64,000 nt of DNA from Pigmentiphaga litoralis (GTDB taxonomy: Bacteria; Pseudomonadota; Gammaproteobacteria; Burkholderiales; Burkholderiaceae_B). Where the stretch lies: the NCBI RefSeq assembly GCF_014651835.1, contig NZ_BMXQ01000001.1, forward strand, positions 3,827,771 through 3,891,770, written 5' to 3'. Every line of letters starts with the position of its first letter. Positions within the stretch are counted from its first letter, which is position 1. The position numbers and the translations under genes are program-made. The notes under the pieces are model-generated. The model was not told the DNA's origin and did no database searches. It saw only the letters and a program-made list of their open reading frames with translations. Below, one piece after another: positions 50,130 through 59,700 of this stretch.

Positions 50130-50757
50130 CGACTTTCCCCGCCCCGATGGCGATCGACGCCCCGACGACACCGCCCGCCTCATCGATGCGTGGCAGCGCA
50201 TCGAGCAGTGGTACGGCGCCACCGATCCTCCGCTGGACCCCGGCTTTCGGCCGCCGGTGTCGGTCGCCGGGTTGTCGATGCTGGTGCAGCAGCTGGGCAG
50301 CCTGGTGCCCGAATCGGTCGAGATGCTGCTGCGGCGGCACGATGGCGGAGTCGACGGGCGGTTTCCGTTGCCGATGCGCGCAACCGAACCGACTTGCTGG
50401 CGCATGTTGTCGGCGGCCGAGATCGCCGCCGAGGCGCAGCGGCTGTCCGAGGTGGCGCGATCCTTGTTGTCGGTCGTGCCGGTGCGCGCCGAAGGACCGG
50501 TGGCGGCGGTCTGGTGGGATTACGGGTGGATTCCGTTGTGCGAGTGCGGCACCGGGGATCTGGTCTGCATCGACCAGGCGCCACCACCGGGCGGCACGGT
50601 GGGGCAGCTGCTGCTGTACGCCCACGATGCGCCCGAACGGCGCACCTTGTATGCCGGGCTGGCCGACTGGATCGACGAGGCGGCAGGGGACCTCATGGCC
50701 GGCCGCTACCGGCATGAACGGGGCGTCGGGCTGTGGCCGGCAGGCGGTTTGTCATGA
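50119..50757 (+). CDS. SUKH (SMI1/KNR4) family probable immunity protein
   Basis: A 212-residue protein with the SMI1/KNR4 pattern: N-terminal WQRIEQWYGATDPPLDPGF, the helix IxxLxxxLGSLVPESVEMLL followed by RRHDGG, the middle CWRMLSAAEIAAEAQRL, and the C-terminal strand set WWDYGWIPLCECGTGD, LVCIDQAPPPGGTVGQLLLY, then ADWIDEAAGDLMAGRY. SUKH proteins are the commonest immunity family for polymorphic nuclease toxins. Its ATG lies inside the last codons of the effector gene (11-base overlap) and it ends with an ATGA overlap with the next hub gene. A role neutralising the HNH domain in the producing cell is inferred from family and position. Confidence 0.9.
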   Translation: MRLDDFPRPDGDRRPDDTARLIDAWQRIEQWYGATDPPLDPGFRPPVSVAGLSMLVQQLGSLVPESVEMLLRRHDGGVDGRFPLPMRATEPTCWRMLSAAEIAAEAQRLSEVARSLLSVVPVRAEGPVAAVWWDYGWIPLCECGTGDLVCIDQAPPPGGTVGQLLLYAHDAPERRTLYAGLADWIDEAAGDLMAGRYRHERGVGLWPAGGLS

Positions 50758-51413
50758 CCGGCTTTCCGAACTCGCCGCGCGTGGTCAAGGGTGGCCTGGT
50801 GCTGGTGGATCCCAAGACCGCGGCGCTGCTGCGCATCATCTCGCTGCAGTACAACGCCGATTCCCTTACCCGCACCCTGCAGACGCAGGCGGCCGGATCG
50901 GACAGTGGCGGGCGCACCGAGCCGCTGCGCTTCAAGGGGCCGGCGGTCGAGACGATCAAGCTGGATGCCGACATCGACGCGACCGATCAGCTCGAGCAAC
51001 CCGGGCAGCATCCGTCCGCTACCGCCCATGGCATCGCGCCGCAGCTGGCCCTGCTCGAATCGCTGGTGCAGCCGGCCGCGTCGCAACTGAGCGGCGTCGA
51101 GCGGGCGGCCAATTCCGGGGTGCTCGAGATCGCGCCCATGCTGGCGCCGCTGACCCTGTTCGTGTGGGGCAAGCACCGGATCGTGCCAGTGCGGCTCAGC
51201 GATTTTTCGATTACCGAAGAAGCGTTCGACCCGTCGCTCAATCCGATCCGCGCGCGGGTCAGCCTGGGCATGCGGGTCATGTCGGTGGACGACCTGGGCT
51301 TTTCATCGAAGGGGGGTGGCCTGTTCCTGGCCTATTTGCAGGGCAAGGAAGCCCTGGCGTCCAAGGCGCAGCCCGGCACGTTCGCTGCGATGGGAATCGG
51401 GGGGATAGGCTGA
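50754..51413 (+). CDS. eCIS tube-initiator / hub protein (CIS tube domain, Pvc7 N-part)
   Basis: A 219-residue protein with the pattern PRVVKGGLVLVDPKTAALLR near the start, the long beta-rich middle TEPLRFKGPAVETIKLDADI, and VWGKHRIVPVRLSDFSITEE. These are features of the CIS tube-initiator domain that in PVC/Afp is fused to a LysM module (Pvc7). Here the LysM part is a separate, overlapping gene. It would connect the spike hub to the first tube ring. ATG at 50754 overlaps the immunity gene stop. Confidence 0.85.
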   Translation: MTGFPNSPRVVKGGLVLVDPKTAALLRIISLQYNADSLTRTLQTQAAGSDSGGRTEPLRFKGPAVETIKLDADIDATDQLEQPGQHPSATAHGIAPQLALLESLVQPAASQLSGVERAANSGVLEIAPMLAPLTLFVWGKHRIVPVRLSDFSITEEAFDPSLNPIRARVSLGMRVMSVDDLGFSSKGGGLFLAYLQGKEALASKAQPGTFAAMGIGGIG

Positions 51414-51787
51414 TGGATCCGGTCCAGGCGTTCCTGCAGGCCAACGCGTTGACACCCGCGCCGCATGCGCCGGGCAGCCGCTACTACGGCGTGCCCACGG
51501 CGCAGATGACGATGCCCGATGGCCTTGCCGTGGTCTATCTGAAGCGGCGCTTTCTGCCTCCCGCCTCGGCCTTCAGTGTGCTGAAGACCGTGCCGGTCGC
51601 GCCGGATGACCGGCTCGACACGATCGCCGCGCAGCACCTGGGCGATCCCCTGCAATGGTGGCGGATCGCCGATGGCAATGGCGCGATGCTGCCCGAAGCC
51701 CTGGTTGCGAACGTCGCGAGCCAGCCTGCCGCGGCCCTGGCCATCACCCTGCCCGAAGGCATGGCTGGAGCCGGCGATGCGGAATGA
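51413..51787 (+). CDS. LysM-like baseplate hub protein (Pvc7 C-part)
   Basis: A 124-residue protein. Its C-terminal half contains a LysM-type motif (DDRLDTIAAQHLGDPLQWWR, IADGNGAMLPEALV) like that of T4 gp53 and Pvc7, which anchor baseplate hub to wedges. The start codon overlaps the previous stop by one base (TGATG). In other eCIS it is fused to the CIS tube domain, so this is a gene split rather than a pseudogene. Confidence 0.8.
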   Translation: MDPVQAFLQANALTPAPHAPGSRYYGVPTAQMTMPDGLAVVYLKRRFLPPASAFSVLKTVPVAPDDRLDTIAAQHLGDPLQWWRIADGNGAMLPEALVANVASQPAAALAITLPEGMAGAGDAE

Positions 51788-51799
51788 CCGGGGGCAGCC

Positions 51800-52942
51800 A
51801 TGCTGAACCAGGGCATCCAGCTGAGCCTGTCGATGGGGCCGGTCATTCCGCTGCCCGTGCCGCGCGTGGTGCTCGATGCGCTCGACAAGGTCGAGGTCAA
51901 GACCTCGGCAGGCAGCGCCAGCGGGTTCCAGCTGACCTTCCAGATCACGGCGCGGTCGGCGCTCAATGCCATCTTCGTGCTGGCGGCGGGCAACAACACG
52001 TCGATGGGCACGCCGCCGCTGCGCATCCTGATGGTCGTCACGCTGGACGGTACGCCCCACGCCCTGTTCGACGGGGTCATGACGAATGTGGAAGTGCAGC
52101 CTGGCACCCAGGGGGCAGCGGGCAGCCTGACGGTCACGGGCGAGGACGTCAGCAAGGTCATGGACATGCAGGACTTCAGCGGGCTGCCGCTGCCCGCCAT
52201 GCCGATCGAAGCACGCGTGGCGCTGCTGTGCGCCAAGTACGCCGCGTTCGGGGTGATCCCCTTGCCCATCCCGGTGCTGTTTCCCGAGGTGCCGATGCCG
52301 ATCGACAAGATCCCGGCGCAGCAGGGCACCGACCTGGCCTACATCCGGCAGCTGGCCGATGCGGTCGGCTACGTGTTCTACATCGAACCCGGTCCGGCGC
52401 CGGGCATCAACATCGCGTATTTCGGGCCGGAGCTCAAGCTGGGCATTCCGCAGCCCGCGCTCAATGTCGACATGGATGCGCGCACCAATGTCGAGTCGCT
52501 GACCTTCAACTTCGAGCCGACCAAGGGGGTGCTGCCCGTGGTGTTCATCCAGAATGCATTGACGCGCCTGCCGATTCCGATCCCGGTGCCGAACCTCAAT
52601 CCGCTGCAGCCGCCGCTTGGCGCGCTGCCCGCGCCGATCGCCAACCTGAAGCTGTTGAAGGACACCGCCAAGCTGTCGCCCATGCAGGCGCTGTCGCGCG
52701 GCCTGGCCGAAGCCAGGGCCTCGCAGGACGCGGTCAGCGGGCATGGCAGCCTGGACGTGCTGCGCTACGGCCGTCTGCTCAAGGCACGCGGACTGGTGGG
52801 CGTGCGCGGCGTGGGGGTGGCCTACGACGGCCTGTATTTTGTGAAGAGCGTGACCAGCACGCTCAAGCGCGGCGAGTTCAAGCAAAGCTTCGACCTGACC
52901 CGCAACGGACTTGTTTCCCTTACACCGCGGGTGCCGACATGA
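51800..52942 (+). CDS. Spike hub protein (gp27/VgrG N-part, Pvc8 N-part)
   Basis: A 380-residue phage late-control-D / gp27-like hub. Seen are the N-terminal beta-barrel segments, MVVTLDGTPHALFDGVMTNV, the LAYIRQLADAVGYVFYIEPG block that is diagnostic of the family, and the closing VKSVTSTLKRGEFKQSFDLT. It forms a trimer on which the spike and tube assemble. The spike OB-fold is encoded separately by the next gene (ATGA overlap), whereas PVC has both in one Pvc8 gene. Confidence 0.88.
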   Translation: MLNQGIQLSLSMGPVIPLPVPRVVLDALDKVEVKTSAGSASGFQLTFQITARSALNAIFVLAAGNNTSMGTPPLRILMVVTLDGTPHALFDGVMTNVEVQPGTQGAAGSLTVTGEDVSKVMDMQDFSGLPLPAMPIEARVALLCAKYAAFGVIPLPIPVLFPEVPMPIDKIPAQQGTDLAYIRQLADAVGYVFYIEPGPAPGINIAYFGPELKLGIPQPALNVDMDARTNVESLTFNFEPTKGVLPVVFIQNALTRLPIPIPVPNLNPLQPPLGALPAPIANLKLLKDTAKLSPMQALSRGLAEARASQDAVSGHGSLDVLRYGRLLKARGLVGVRGVGVAYDGLYFVKSVTSTLKRGEFKQSFDLTRNGLVSLTPRVPT

Positions 52943-53448
52943 GCGAGAAATACCTGGGCAAGTATCGCGGAATGGTGCTGAACAACATCGATCCGATGCG
53001 GCTGAACCGGCTGCAGGTCCAGGTGCCCGACGTGGCCGGCGTGTTGCCGGTGACGTGGGCCATGCCCTGCGTGCCGGTGGCCGGACTGCAGAATGGCTTC
53101 GTGGCCTTGCCCGTGATCGGGTCGGGCGTGTGGGTCGAGTTCGAACAGGGCGACCCCGACTATCCGATCTGGGTCGGATGCTTCTGGGGCAGCGCGGTCG
53201 AAGTGCCCCTGCTCGCCAACGCCGCGCCGCCGGGCGTGCAAAGCATCACGATGCAGACGGCCCTGCAGAACGGGCTGACGATCAGTGACGTGCCCGGTCC
53301 CACGGGCGGCATCATGCTCAAGAGCACGACGGGCGCGACGCTGATCGTCAATGACACAGGCATCACTATCCAGAACGGCAAGGGCGCGTCGATCGTGATG
53401 ACCGGCCCCACCGTCACCGTCAATGCCGGCGCGCTGGTCGTCGTATAG
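52939..53448 (+). CDS. Spike OB-fold protein (gp5/Pvc8 C-part)
   Basis: A 169-residue protein. An OB-fold (YRGMVLNNIDPMRLNRLQVQ, PDVAGVLPVTWAMPC, PVIGSGVWVEFEQGDPDYPI, then WVGCFWG) is followed by a short beta-helix-like tail with repeated small turns (TGGIMLKSTTGATLIVNDTG). This is the N-terminal spike module of gp5/VgrG. It would form the membrane-piercing needle, capped by the PAAR-like protein encoded next. Confidence 0.9.
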   Translation: MSEKYLGKYRGMVLNNIDPMRLNRLQVQVPDVAGVLPVTWAMPCVPVAGLQNGFVALPVIGSGVWVEFEQGDPDYPIWVGCFWGSAVEVPLLANAAPPGVQSITMQTALQNGLTISDVPGPTGGIMLKSTTGATLIVNDTGITIQNGKGASIVMTGPTVTVNAGALVVV

Positions 53449-53457
53449 GAGACCGCC

Positions 53458-53778
53458 ATGCCAGGACCTCTGCTTCATCTGGGCGCCACCGTGATGTGCA
53501 TGCATGGCGGGCCCGCGCAGCCGACCGCCCCCAACCCGCGCGTGATGGTGTCGGGCCAGCCGGTGGTGACGATGGCCGCGCCGTACGTGGTGGCCGGCTG
53601 CGCCTTCGTGCCACCGGCGGGAAACGGACCCTGCGTGACGGCGCAGTGGGTAACGGCTGCCACCCGGGTGCTGGTGGGCGGCATGCCCGTGGTGCTGGCC
53701 GACAGCCAGGCGATCTGCGCGCCGACCGGCACGCCGCTGCTGCCCGTGGCCATGCAGACCCGGGTGATCGGGAGTTGA
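53458..53778 (+). CDS. PAAR-like spike tip protein
   Basis: A 106-residue PAAR/DUF4280-like protein. It begins LLHLGATVMCMHGGPAQP, has a central VMVSGQPVVTMAAPYVVAGC and a closing PTGTPLLPVAMQTRV. Histidine and cysteine residues could bind the tip metal. It corresponds to the Pvc10 tip. There is a nine-base gap after the spike gene and a four-base gap before the gp25 gene. Confidence 0.85.
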   Translation: MPGPLLHLGATVMCMHGGPAQPTAPNPRVMVSGQPVVTMAAPYVVAGCAFVPPAGNGPCVTAQWVTAATRVLVGGMPVVLADSQAICAPTGTPLLPVAMQTRVIGS

Positions 53779-53782
53779 GGCC

Positions 53783-54148
53783 ATGGACATCGCCTTTCCG
53801 TATCGGGTCGATGGCACGGGCCGCACCGCGGCCGCCGAGCATGAGGACGCGCACCTGCGTGACCTGATCGAACAGGTGCTGTTCACGGTGCCCGGCGAGC
53901 GCGTGATGCGGCCCGACTTTGGCTGCGGGCTGCTGCAACTGGTGTTCGCGCCGAACAGCGAGGCGCTGGTCGCAACGCTGCAGGCACTGGTGCAGGGCGC
54001 CTTGCAGCAGACGCTGGGCACCCGGATCCGGGTGGACGACGTGACGGCGCACAGCCTGGACGCGACCTTGACGGTCGAAGTGCGCTACACGGTGCTGCGC
54101 ACGCAGTCCGCACGTATCGCAAGCTTCGTGCGCGAGGTGCCGGCATGA
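53783..54148 (+). CDS. gp25-like baseplate wedge protein (Pvc9)
   Basis: A 121-residue gp25/W-family lysozyme-like baseplate protein. DLIEQVLFTVPGERVMRPDF is the diagnostic core, with GCGLLQLVFAPNSEALVA following. It joins the baseplate wedge to the sheath. The stop overlaps the next start as ATGA. Confidence 0.93.
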   Translation: MDIAFPYRVDGTGRTAAAEHEDAHLRDLIEQVLFTVPGERVMRPDFGCGLLQLVFAPNSEALVATLQALVQGALQQTLGTRIRVDDVTAHSLDATLTVEVRYTVLRTQSARIASFVREVPA

Positions 54149-56721
54149 GCACCCTCGGCCGGGTCGCGGCGGTACGTGCCGCGGCGCTGGAAACCCCACC
54201 GCGCTGGATCAATGGCATCGACTACCTGGAGGTTGCGCCGTCGCAAAAGCAGTTGCACGTCGTGTTCGTGCACCCGCTCGATCGGGTGCCGGCGCAGCCG
54301 CTCAAACGCTTCCAGGTGGAAGTGCGTGGAGGCAGCCGGGTGCGCGATCCGGCCGTGACCGGCATCGCATGGCACGGCAAGGTCCTGACCGTGGACCTGG
54401 CGACCGAAGGCGATTTTTCGGACTACCTGCTGCGGCTGGTGGCGGGCCCGGGGTCGGATGCGCCACCCGACGACATCGACCCGGCGCTGGCCCGCATCAC
54501 CTTCCGCTTCAAGGTGGATTGCCCGAGCGATTTCGATTGCCGGGTCGAACGCAATTGCGTTGATGCCACCGAGGCGCCGCCGCCGATCGACTACCTGGCG
54601 CGCGACTATCCCAGCCTGCGGCGGCTGGTGCTGGACCGGCTGGCCACGCTGATGCCGGACTGGACCGAGCGCAATCCGGCGGACCTGTGGGTGACGCTGG
54701 CCGAAGCGCTGGCCTATCGGGGGGATGAGCTGTCGTACTACCAGGACGCCGTCGCGACCGAGGCCTACCTGGGCACCGCGCGGCAGCGGGTGTCGGTGCG
54801 CCGGCATGCGCGGCTGCTGGACTACACGCTGCACGATGGCAACAACGCACGGGTGTGGGTGGCGTTCGAAGCCGGGCCGGGCGGCGACGGGTTGACGCTG
54901 CAGGGCTGCCATCCGGATACCGGAATGGACGGGACCCTGCTGTTGACCGCGGTGCCGGGGTTGGCGCCGGCGATCGGGGTGCCGGCGGGGGCGGGCGCTG
55001 CGGGGGGCTCGTCCGCCGCGGACGCGCTGCGCACCGCCCTGGCCGCGGGCGCCGAGCCCTTCGAGCTCGTCACGCCGGTGACGGTGTTCCCGGCGCACAA
55101 CGACTTGCGCTTCTACACCTGGAGCGACGATGAAGGCTGCCTGCCGGCGGGCGCCACCGACGCCACCTTGTGCGATGACGATGCCGCCCGCTTGCGGCTG
55201 ATGCCGGGGGATCTGTTGCTGCTGGAAGCGCGGGCGGGCGACACCACGGGCGCCCGGGCCGATGCCGATCCGCATCGCCGATGGGTGGTGCGCCTGACAC
55301 ATGTGGATCCGGCGGCGAAGACCGCGGGCACGTCGCGGCAGGCCGGGCCCCTGCGCCGCGATCCGGTCACGGGTCAGGCCTATGTGACCGTGCGGTGGGC
55401 CGCCGCCGACGCCTTGCCGTTTGCGCTGTGCCTGTCCAAGCGCATAGACGGGGTGCTGGTGCGCGACATGTCGGGCGCGTGCGGCAATGTGGGCCTGGCC
55501 GATCATGGCCTGAGCGCGCCGCGGGCCAACCGCTTGTCACCCGCGGTACGGCTGCGCATCGGCCAGCGCGCGGCGCCCTATCGCCTGCCGCAGACCGAGG
55601 TGCGTCCCCTGACCCGACAAAGCCGCGTGCGCGCCTTGCGGGCAGATGGCCGCGCCGGTCCCCCGGTGTTGATCGATGCCAAAGGCAGCGCGGTGTCGGC
55701 CCTGGTCTGGGACACGGGCGATGCGCGGCCGGCGATCGATGTGCGCACGGAAGGTGCGCGCCGGGACGGCAAGGCGCCGTCCTGGACGCCGCAGCGGGAC
55801 CTGCTGGGCAGCGGTCCGATGGCGCGAGACTTCGTGGTGGAAACCGACAATGCCGGCGTGGCGATGCTGCGTTTTGGCGACGATGTGAACGGCAGCGCGC
55901 CAGCCGCGCACGAAGGCCTGCTGGCGCGGGTGCGGACCGGCAATGGCGCGAAGGGCAATATCGGTGCCGAGTCGCTTGCGCACGTTGCCGCGCAGGCGGG
56001 CGATGTGGTTCGCGTGCGCAATCCGATGCCGGCGGTGGGCGGCGTCGATCCGCAGTCCTTGGATGAAGCGATCCTGTATGCGCCGCAGGCCTTCCGGCGC
56101 CAGCAGCGGGCCGTGACGGCGCACGATTACGCCGACCGTGTCACGCGGGCCCCTGGGGTGCAGCGCGCGGTGGAGACGCGGCGGTGGACCGGCAGCTGGT
56201 ACACGATGTTCATTACCGTGGACCCGCGCGCGGGCATCGCGCCCGGGGCGGCCGGCACGCTTGATCCCGTCTACGAGGCAAGCCTGGCGGCCTTCGTGGA
56301 AAGCCATCGGCTGGCGGGGCACGACCTGGAATTCGATGCGCCGCGCTATGTCTCGCTCGACGTGGCGCTGCACGTATGCACGCGTCCGGGCTATTTCACC
56401 GATGACGTGGAACGGCGCCTGTTGCAGGTGTTCAGTGCGGATCGCCTGGGTGACGGGCGCACGGGTTTCTTCCATGCGGACCGCTACAGCTTTGGCGAGC
56501 CGGTGTATCTCAGCGCCGTGATTGCCGTGGCCATGCAGGTGCCGGGGGTGGCCTATGTCGCGCCGCTGCGCTTTCAGCGATCGGGACGGCGGGCCGCGGG
56601 CGAACTGGACGCTGGCCGTATCGACATCGGGCGGCTGGAAATCGCGCGCCTGGACAACGATCCCAACGCGCCGGAACACGGCCGCCTGCAGTTCCAGGTC
56701 GAGCCCGGGGGAATGCCATGA
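54145..56721 (+). CDS. Baseplate J-like protein 1 (Pvc11-like)
   Basis: An 858-residue baseplate wedge protein. The N-terminal part contains a beta-rich segment and CPSDFDCRVERNC, with IDYLARDYPSLRRLVLDRLA and the ALAYRGDELSYYQDAVATEA motif. The J-domain core and the C-terminal YADRVTRAPGVQRAVETRRW are also seen. Pvc11 is the larger wedge protein that binds gp25. The protein is longer than phage gpJ because of several inserted domains. It overlaps both neighbours. Confidence 0.9.
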   Translation: MSTLGRVAAVRAAALETPPRWINGIDYLEVAPSQKQLHVVFVHPLDRVPAQPLKRFQVEVRGGSRVRDPAVTGIAWHGKVLTVDLATEGDFSDYLLRLVAGPGSDAPPDDIDPALARITFRFKVDCPSDFDCRVERNCVDATEAPPPIDYLARDYPSLRRLVLDRLATLMPDWTERNPADLWVTLAEALAYRGDELSYYQDAVATEAYLGTARQRVSVRRHARLLDYTLHDGNNARVWVAFEAGPGGDGLTLQGCHPDTGMDGTLLLTAVPGLAPAIGVPAGAGAAGGSSAADALRTALAAGAEPFELVTPVTVFPAHNDLRFYTWSDDEGCLPAGATDATLCDDDAARLRLMPGDLLLLEARAGDTTGARADADPHRRWVVRLTHVDPAAKTAGTSRQAGPLRRDPVTGQAYVTVRWAAADALPFALCLSKRIDGVLVRDMSGACGNVGLADHGLSAPRANRLSPAVRLRIGQRAAPYRLPQTEVRPLTRQSRVRALRADGRAGPPVLIDAKGSAVSALVWDTGDARPAIDVRTEGARRDGKAPSWTPQRDLLGSGPMARDFVVETDNAGVAMLRFGDDVNGSAPAAHEGLLARVRTGNGAKGNIGAESLAHVAAQAGDVVRVRNPMPAVGGVDPQSLDEAILYAPQAFRRQQRAVTAHDYADRVTRAPGVQRAVETRRWTGSWYTMFITVDPRAGIAPGAAGTLDPVYEASLAAFVESHRLAGHDLEFDAPRYVSLDVALHVCTRPGYFTDDVERRLLQVFSADRLGDGRTGFFHADRYSFGEPVYLSAVIAVAMQVPGVAYVAPLRFQRSGRRAAGELDAGRIDIGRLEIARLDNDPNAPEHGRLQFQVEPGGMP

Positions 56722-59700
56722 GCGACGTCTTCAGCGATGGCGTGAGCCATGGGGTTGGCGCCGCGGCCGATGCGGATTGCGGCTGCTGCGAGGGCCTGCC
56801 GATGCCTGCGCCGCCAGCCAATGCACCGGGCCTGGCGGCCTTGCGGTATCGCATCGACACGCAGCCGGGTTTTCGGGCGCGCATGGTGCAAAGCCTGCCG
56901 CTGGCGCAAGGGGGGCTGTCAAGTCTGCTGACGCGGCGCCCCGAGGATCCCAGCATGGCCTTGCTCGATGCGGCCGCGTGTGTGGCCGACGTGCTCACCT
57001 TCTACCAGGAACGCATCGCCAACGAAGGCTTCCTGGCCACCGCCACCGAACGGCGTTCGGTATTGGAATTGGCGCGCGCCGTCGGCTACACCCTGCGGCC
57101 GGGGGTGGCCGCCACCGTGCATCTGTCGTTCATGGTCGAAGACGCGCCCGGTGCGCCCGGTGTCTGCACCTTGCCTGCGGGCTTGCCGGTGCAGAGCATT
57201 CCCCCGCAAGGCAAATTGCCGCAGGTGTTCGAGACCCGCGACGCGATCATCGCCCATGCGGAATGGAATGCCCTGCGGCCGCGGCAGATGCGGCCGGCCG
57301 ACATCGCGGTGCTGGATGTGGCGGGCCCACCCGACCCCAACGGCGCGGCCACGACGCGGCGGGTGCTGGCGCTGGCAGGTCCGGTCGGAAGCTTCGGCGC
57401 GGCGGCGGCGGGCGGGGGGAATGCAGGTCTGAATGCGGGTCTGCATACCAACCTCAGCACCGCCAACCTGTATCGGCTCGACCCGACGTTACCCGCCGAT
57501 GCGGTGTCAGACGCGGTCGAGATCGGGCAGGTGTTCCTGTCGGATGCGGGCGCCGGTTCGGGTGCTGGCATGGCGGCCGGCGACCTGCTGTTGTTCGCCG
57601 CGCGTCGCGGCAAGGCCTTCTTGCGGCTGGTGATGCGCGTGGTGGCGGTCACCCCCGAACCCGCCTTGCACCGGGTGAAGGTGGACCTGGAGCCCTTGCC
57701 CGAGCCTGCCGCCCCCCCGCCGCCGCCACAGGCAGCCGCGTTGCGGGGCCTGCCGTATGCCCAGGTCGTGCCGATGGCGCGATCGCCGTCTGGGTTTGCG
57801 CGGATGCCGGGAACGGGCACCCTGTCCATGACGACCACGGCGGTGGCCACCGCCATCACGACCCGTACGCTGCGTGAAAACGAATTGCAGACGCTGATCG
57901 GCATGCAGGGCTGGAACCGCGCGGCCGTGGTCAGGACCGTCAGCGCGGGCAATGCGGGCGCGGCTGCGTCGGCGGGGGTGTCGAATGGGCTGTCCGCCGG
58001 GGTGTTTTCCTTCGGCGCCAAGGTCGGCTTTTTTGGCAACAACGCGCCCAGGTGGGGGATGCTGCCCAAGCCCGACAGCCTGCGCGCCGACCCCTATCCG
58101 CTGCCGTGGGACCGCGGCGATACCGGCAGCGATGGCCAGCCGCTCGCGGCCGACCGCAGCATCTGGCAGAGCTCGCAGGCCCGGTCGCAGGGTGCGCGCG
58201 TCTACCTGGAACGTCCGGTGCCCGACCTGGCGCCTGCCAGCTGGGTCGTGGTCGACTCGCCTTACCTGCCGGCCGAGCCCTATGCGGTGGCTGATGCGCG
58301 CGCCGTGTCGCGCGCCGACTTCGGCATGTCGGGACGCGCCATGGAAGTCACCTTGGCCGATGGCGCGCAGCCACCGGGCGCCCTGTCCAAGCCGGAATTT
58401 TCCTTCCGCAGCAGCACGGCGCATGTGGCCAGCCGCAAGCTCGATCGGGTGGCATTGCCGATCGATGCGCCGGTGGCCGCGGGCATGGACCGCATCGAGC
58501 TGGACACGCTGGTGCTGGGCCTGGCCGCGGGCCAGCCGCTGGCACTGACGGGCATGCGGGCGGACCTGGCCGGCGTGGACGCCGCCGAGATCGCGATACT
58601 GGAAGAGGTCGTCCATCGCGACGGCCGCAGCACCTTGCGGCTCAAGCATGGGCTGCGCTTCAGCTATCTGCGGGGCAGTCTGCGCATCAATGCCAACACG
58701 GTGGTGGCAACGCACGGTGAAAGCGTGCGCGAGGTGCTGGGCAATGGCAATGCGGCACAGGGCCACCAGCGTTTCGTGCTGCGCCGTCCGCCCACGACGT
58801 GGCTGTCGGCCGCCACGCCCGACGGGGTCATCAGTACGCTGACGATCCGGGTCAATGGCGTGCGGTGGGATCCCGTGCCGTCGCTGTATGGCGTCGGTCC
58901 GCACGAACGGGTGTACACCACGCGCATCGACGACGACGGCCGCACCGAAGTGCTGTTCGGCGACGGCGTCTCGGGCGCGCGCCTGCCCACCGGCATGGTC
59001 AACCTCGAAGCCAGCTACCGCACCGGCATGGGCCCCGATGGCGACGTGGCGGCCAACACCCTGACCCAGCCCCGCGCAATGCCTTTGGGCCTGCGCGGTG
59101 TGACCAACCCCTTGCCCGCCACGGGCGCCGCCGACCGCGAACACCTGGCCGACGCGCGCGTGCATGTGCCCCGCAGCCTGCAGGTCTTTGACCGGGTGGT
59201 GTCGGCGCTCGACTACGCGGCGTATGCCCGTGTCTACCCGGGCATCGGCAAGGCGCGCGCCGATGTGCTGTGGGTGGACGGCCAGCCGCGTGTTGCGCTG
59301 AGCGTGACGGGCGCCACGGGTAACGCCGTGGGTGACACGGTACTGGCCAATCTGGCGGCGTCCATCGCCAACGTCAGCGATCCGTCGCAGCGCTTTGACG
59401 TGTCGACCTGCGCGTTGCGGCTGTTCCGCTGCCACGCGCGTGTGCTGGCCGATCCGCGGCACGAGAAAGCCGACGTGATCCGGCGCGTGACATCCGCGCT
59501 GCTTGACGCCTTCGGACCCGGGGCGCGCGACATCGGCCAGCCTGTCACGGCGGCCGAGATCATTGCGTGCATCCAGGGCGTGCCCGGTGTGGTCGCGGTG
59601 GACCTGGAAGCGCTGGCCTTGCTCGATGACGCGGCCGGGTCACCTGCGTGGCACGCGGCACGGCGGCCAACGAGGTTCAACGTGGCGGCTGTTGCGGTCC

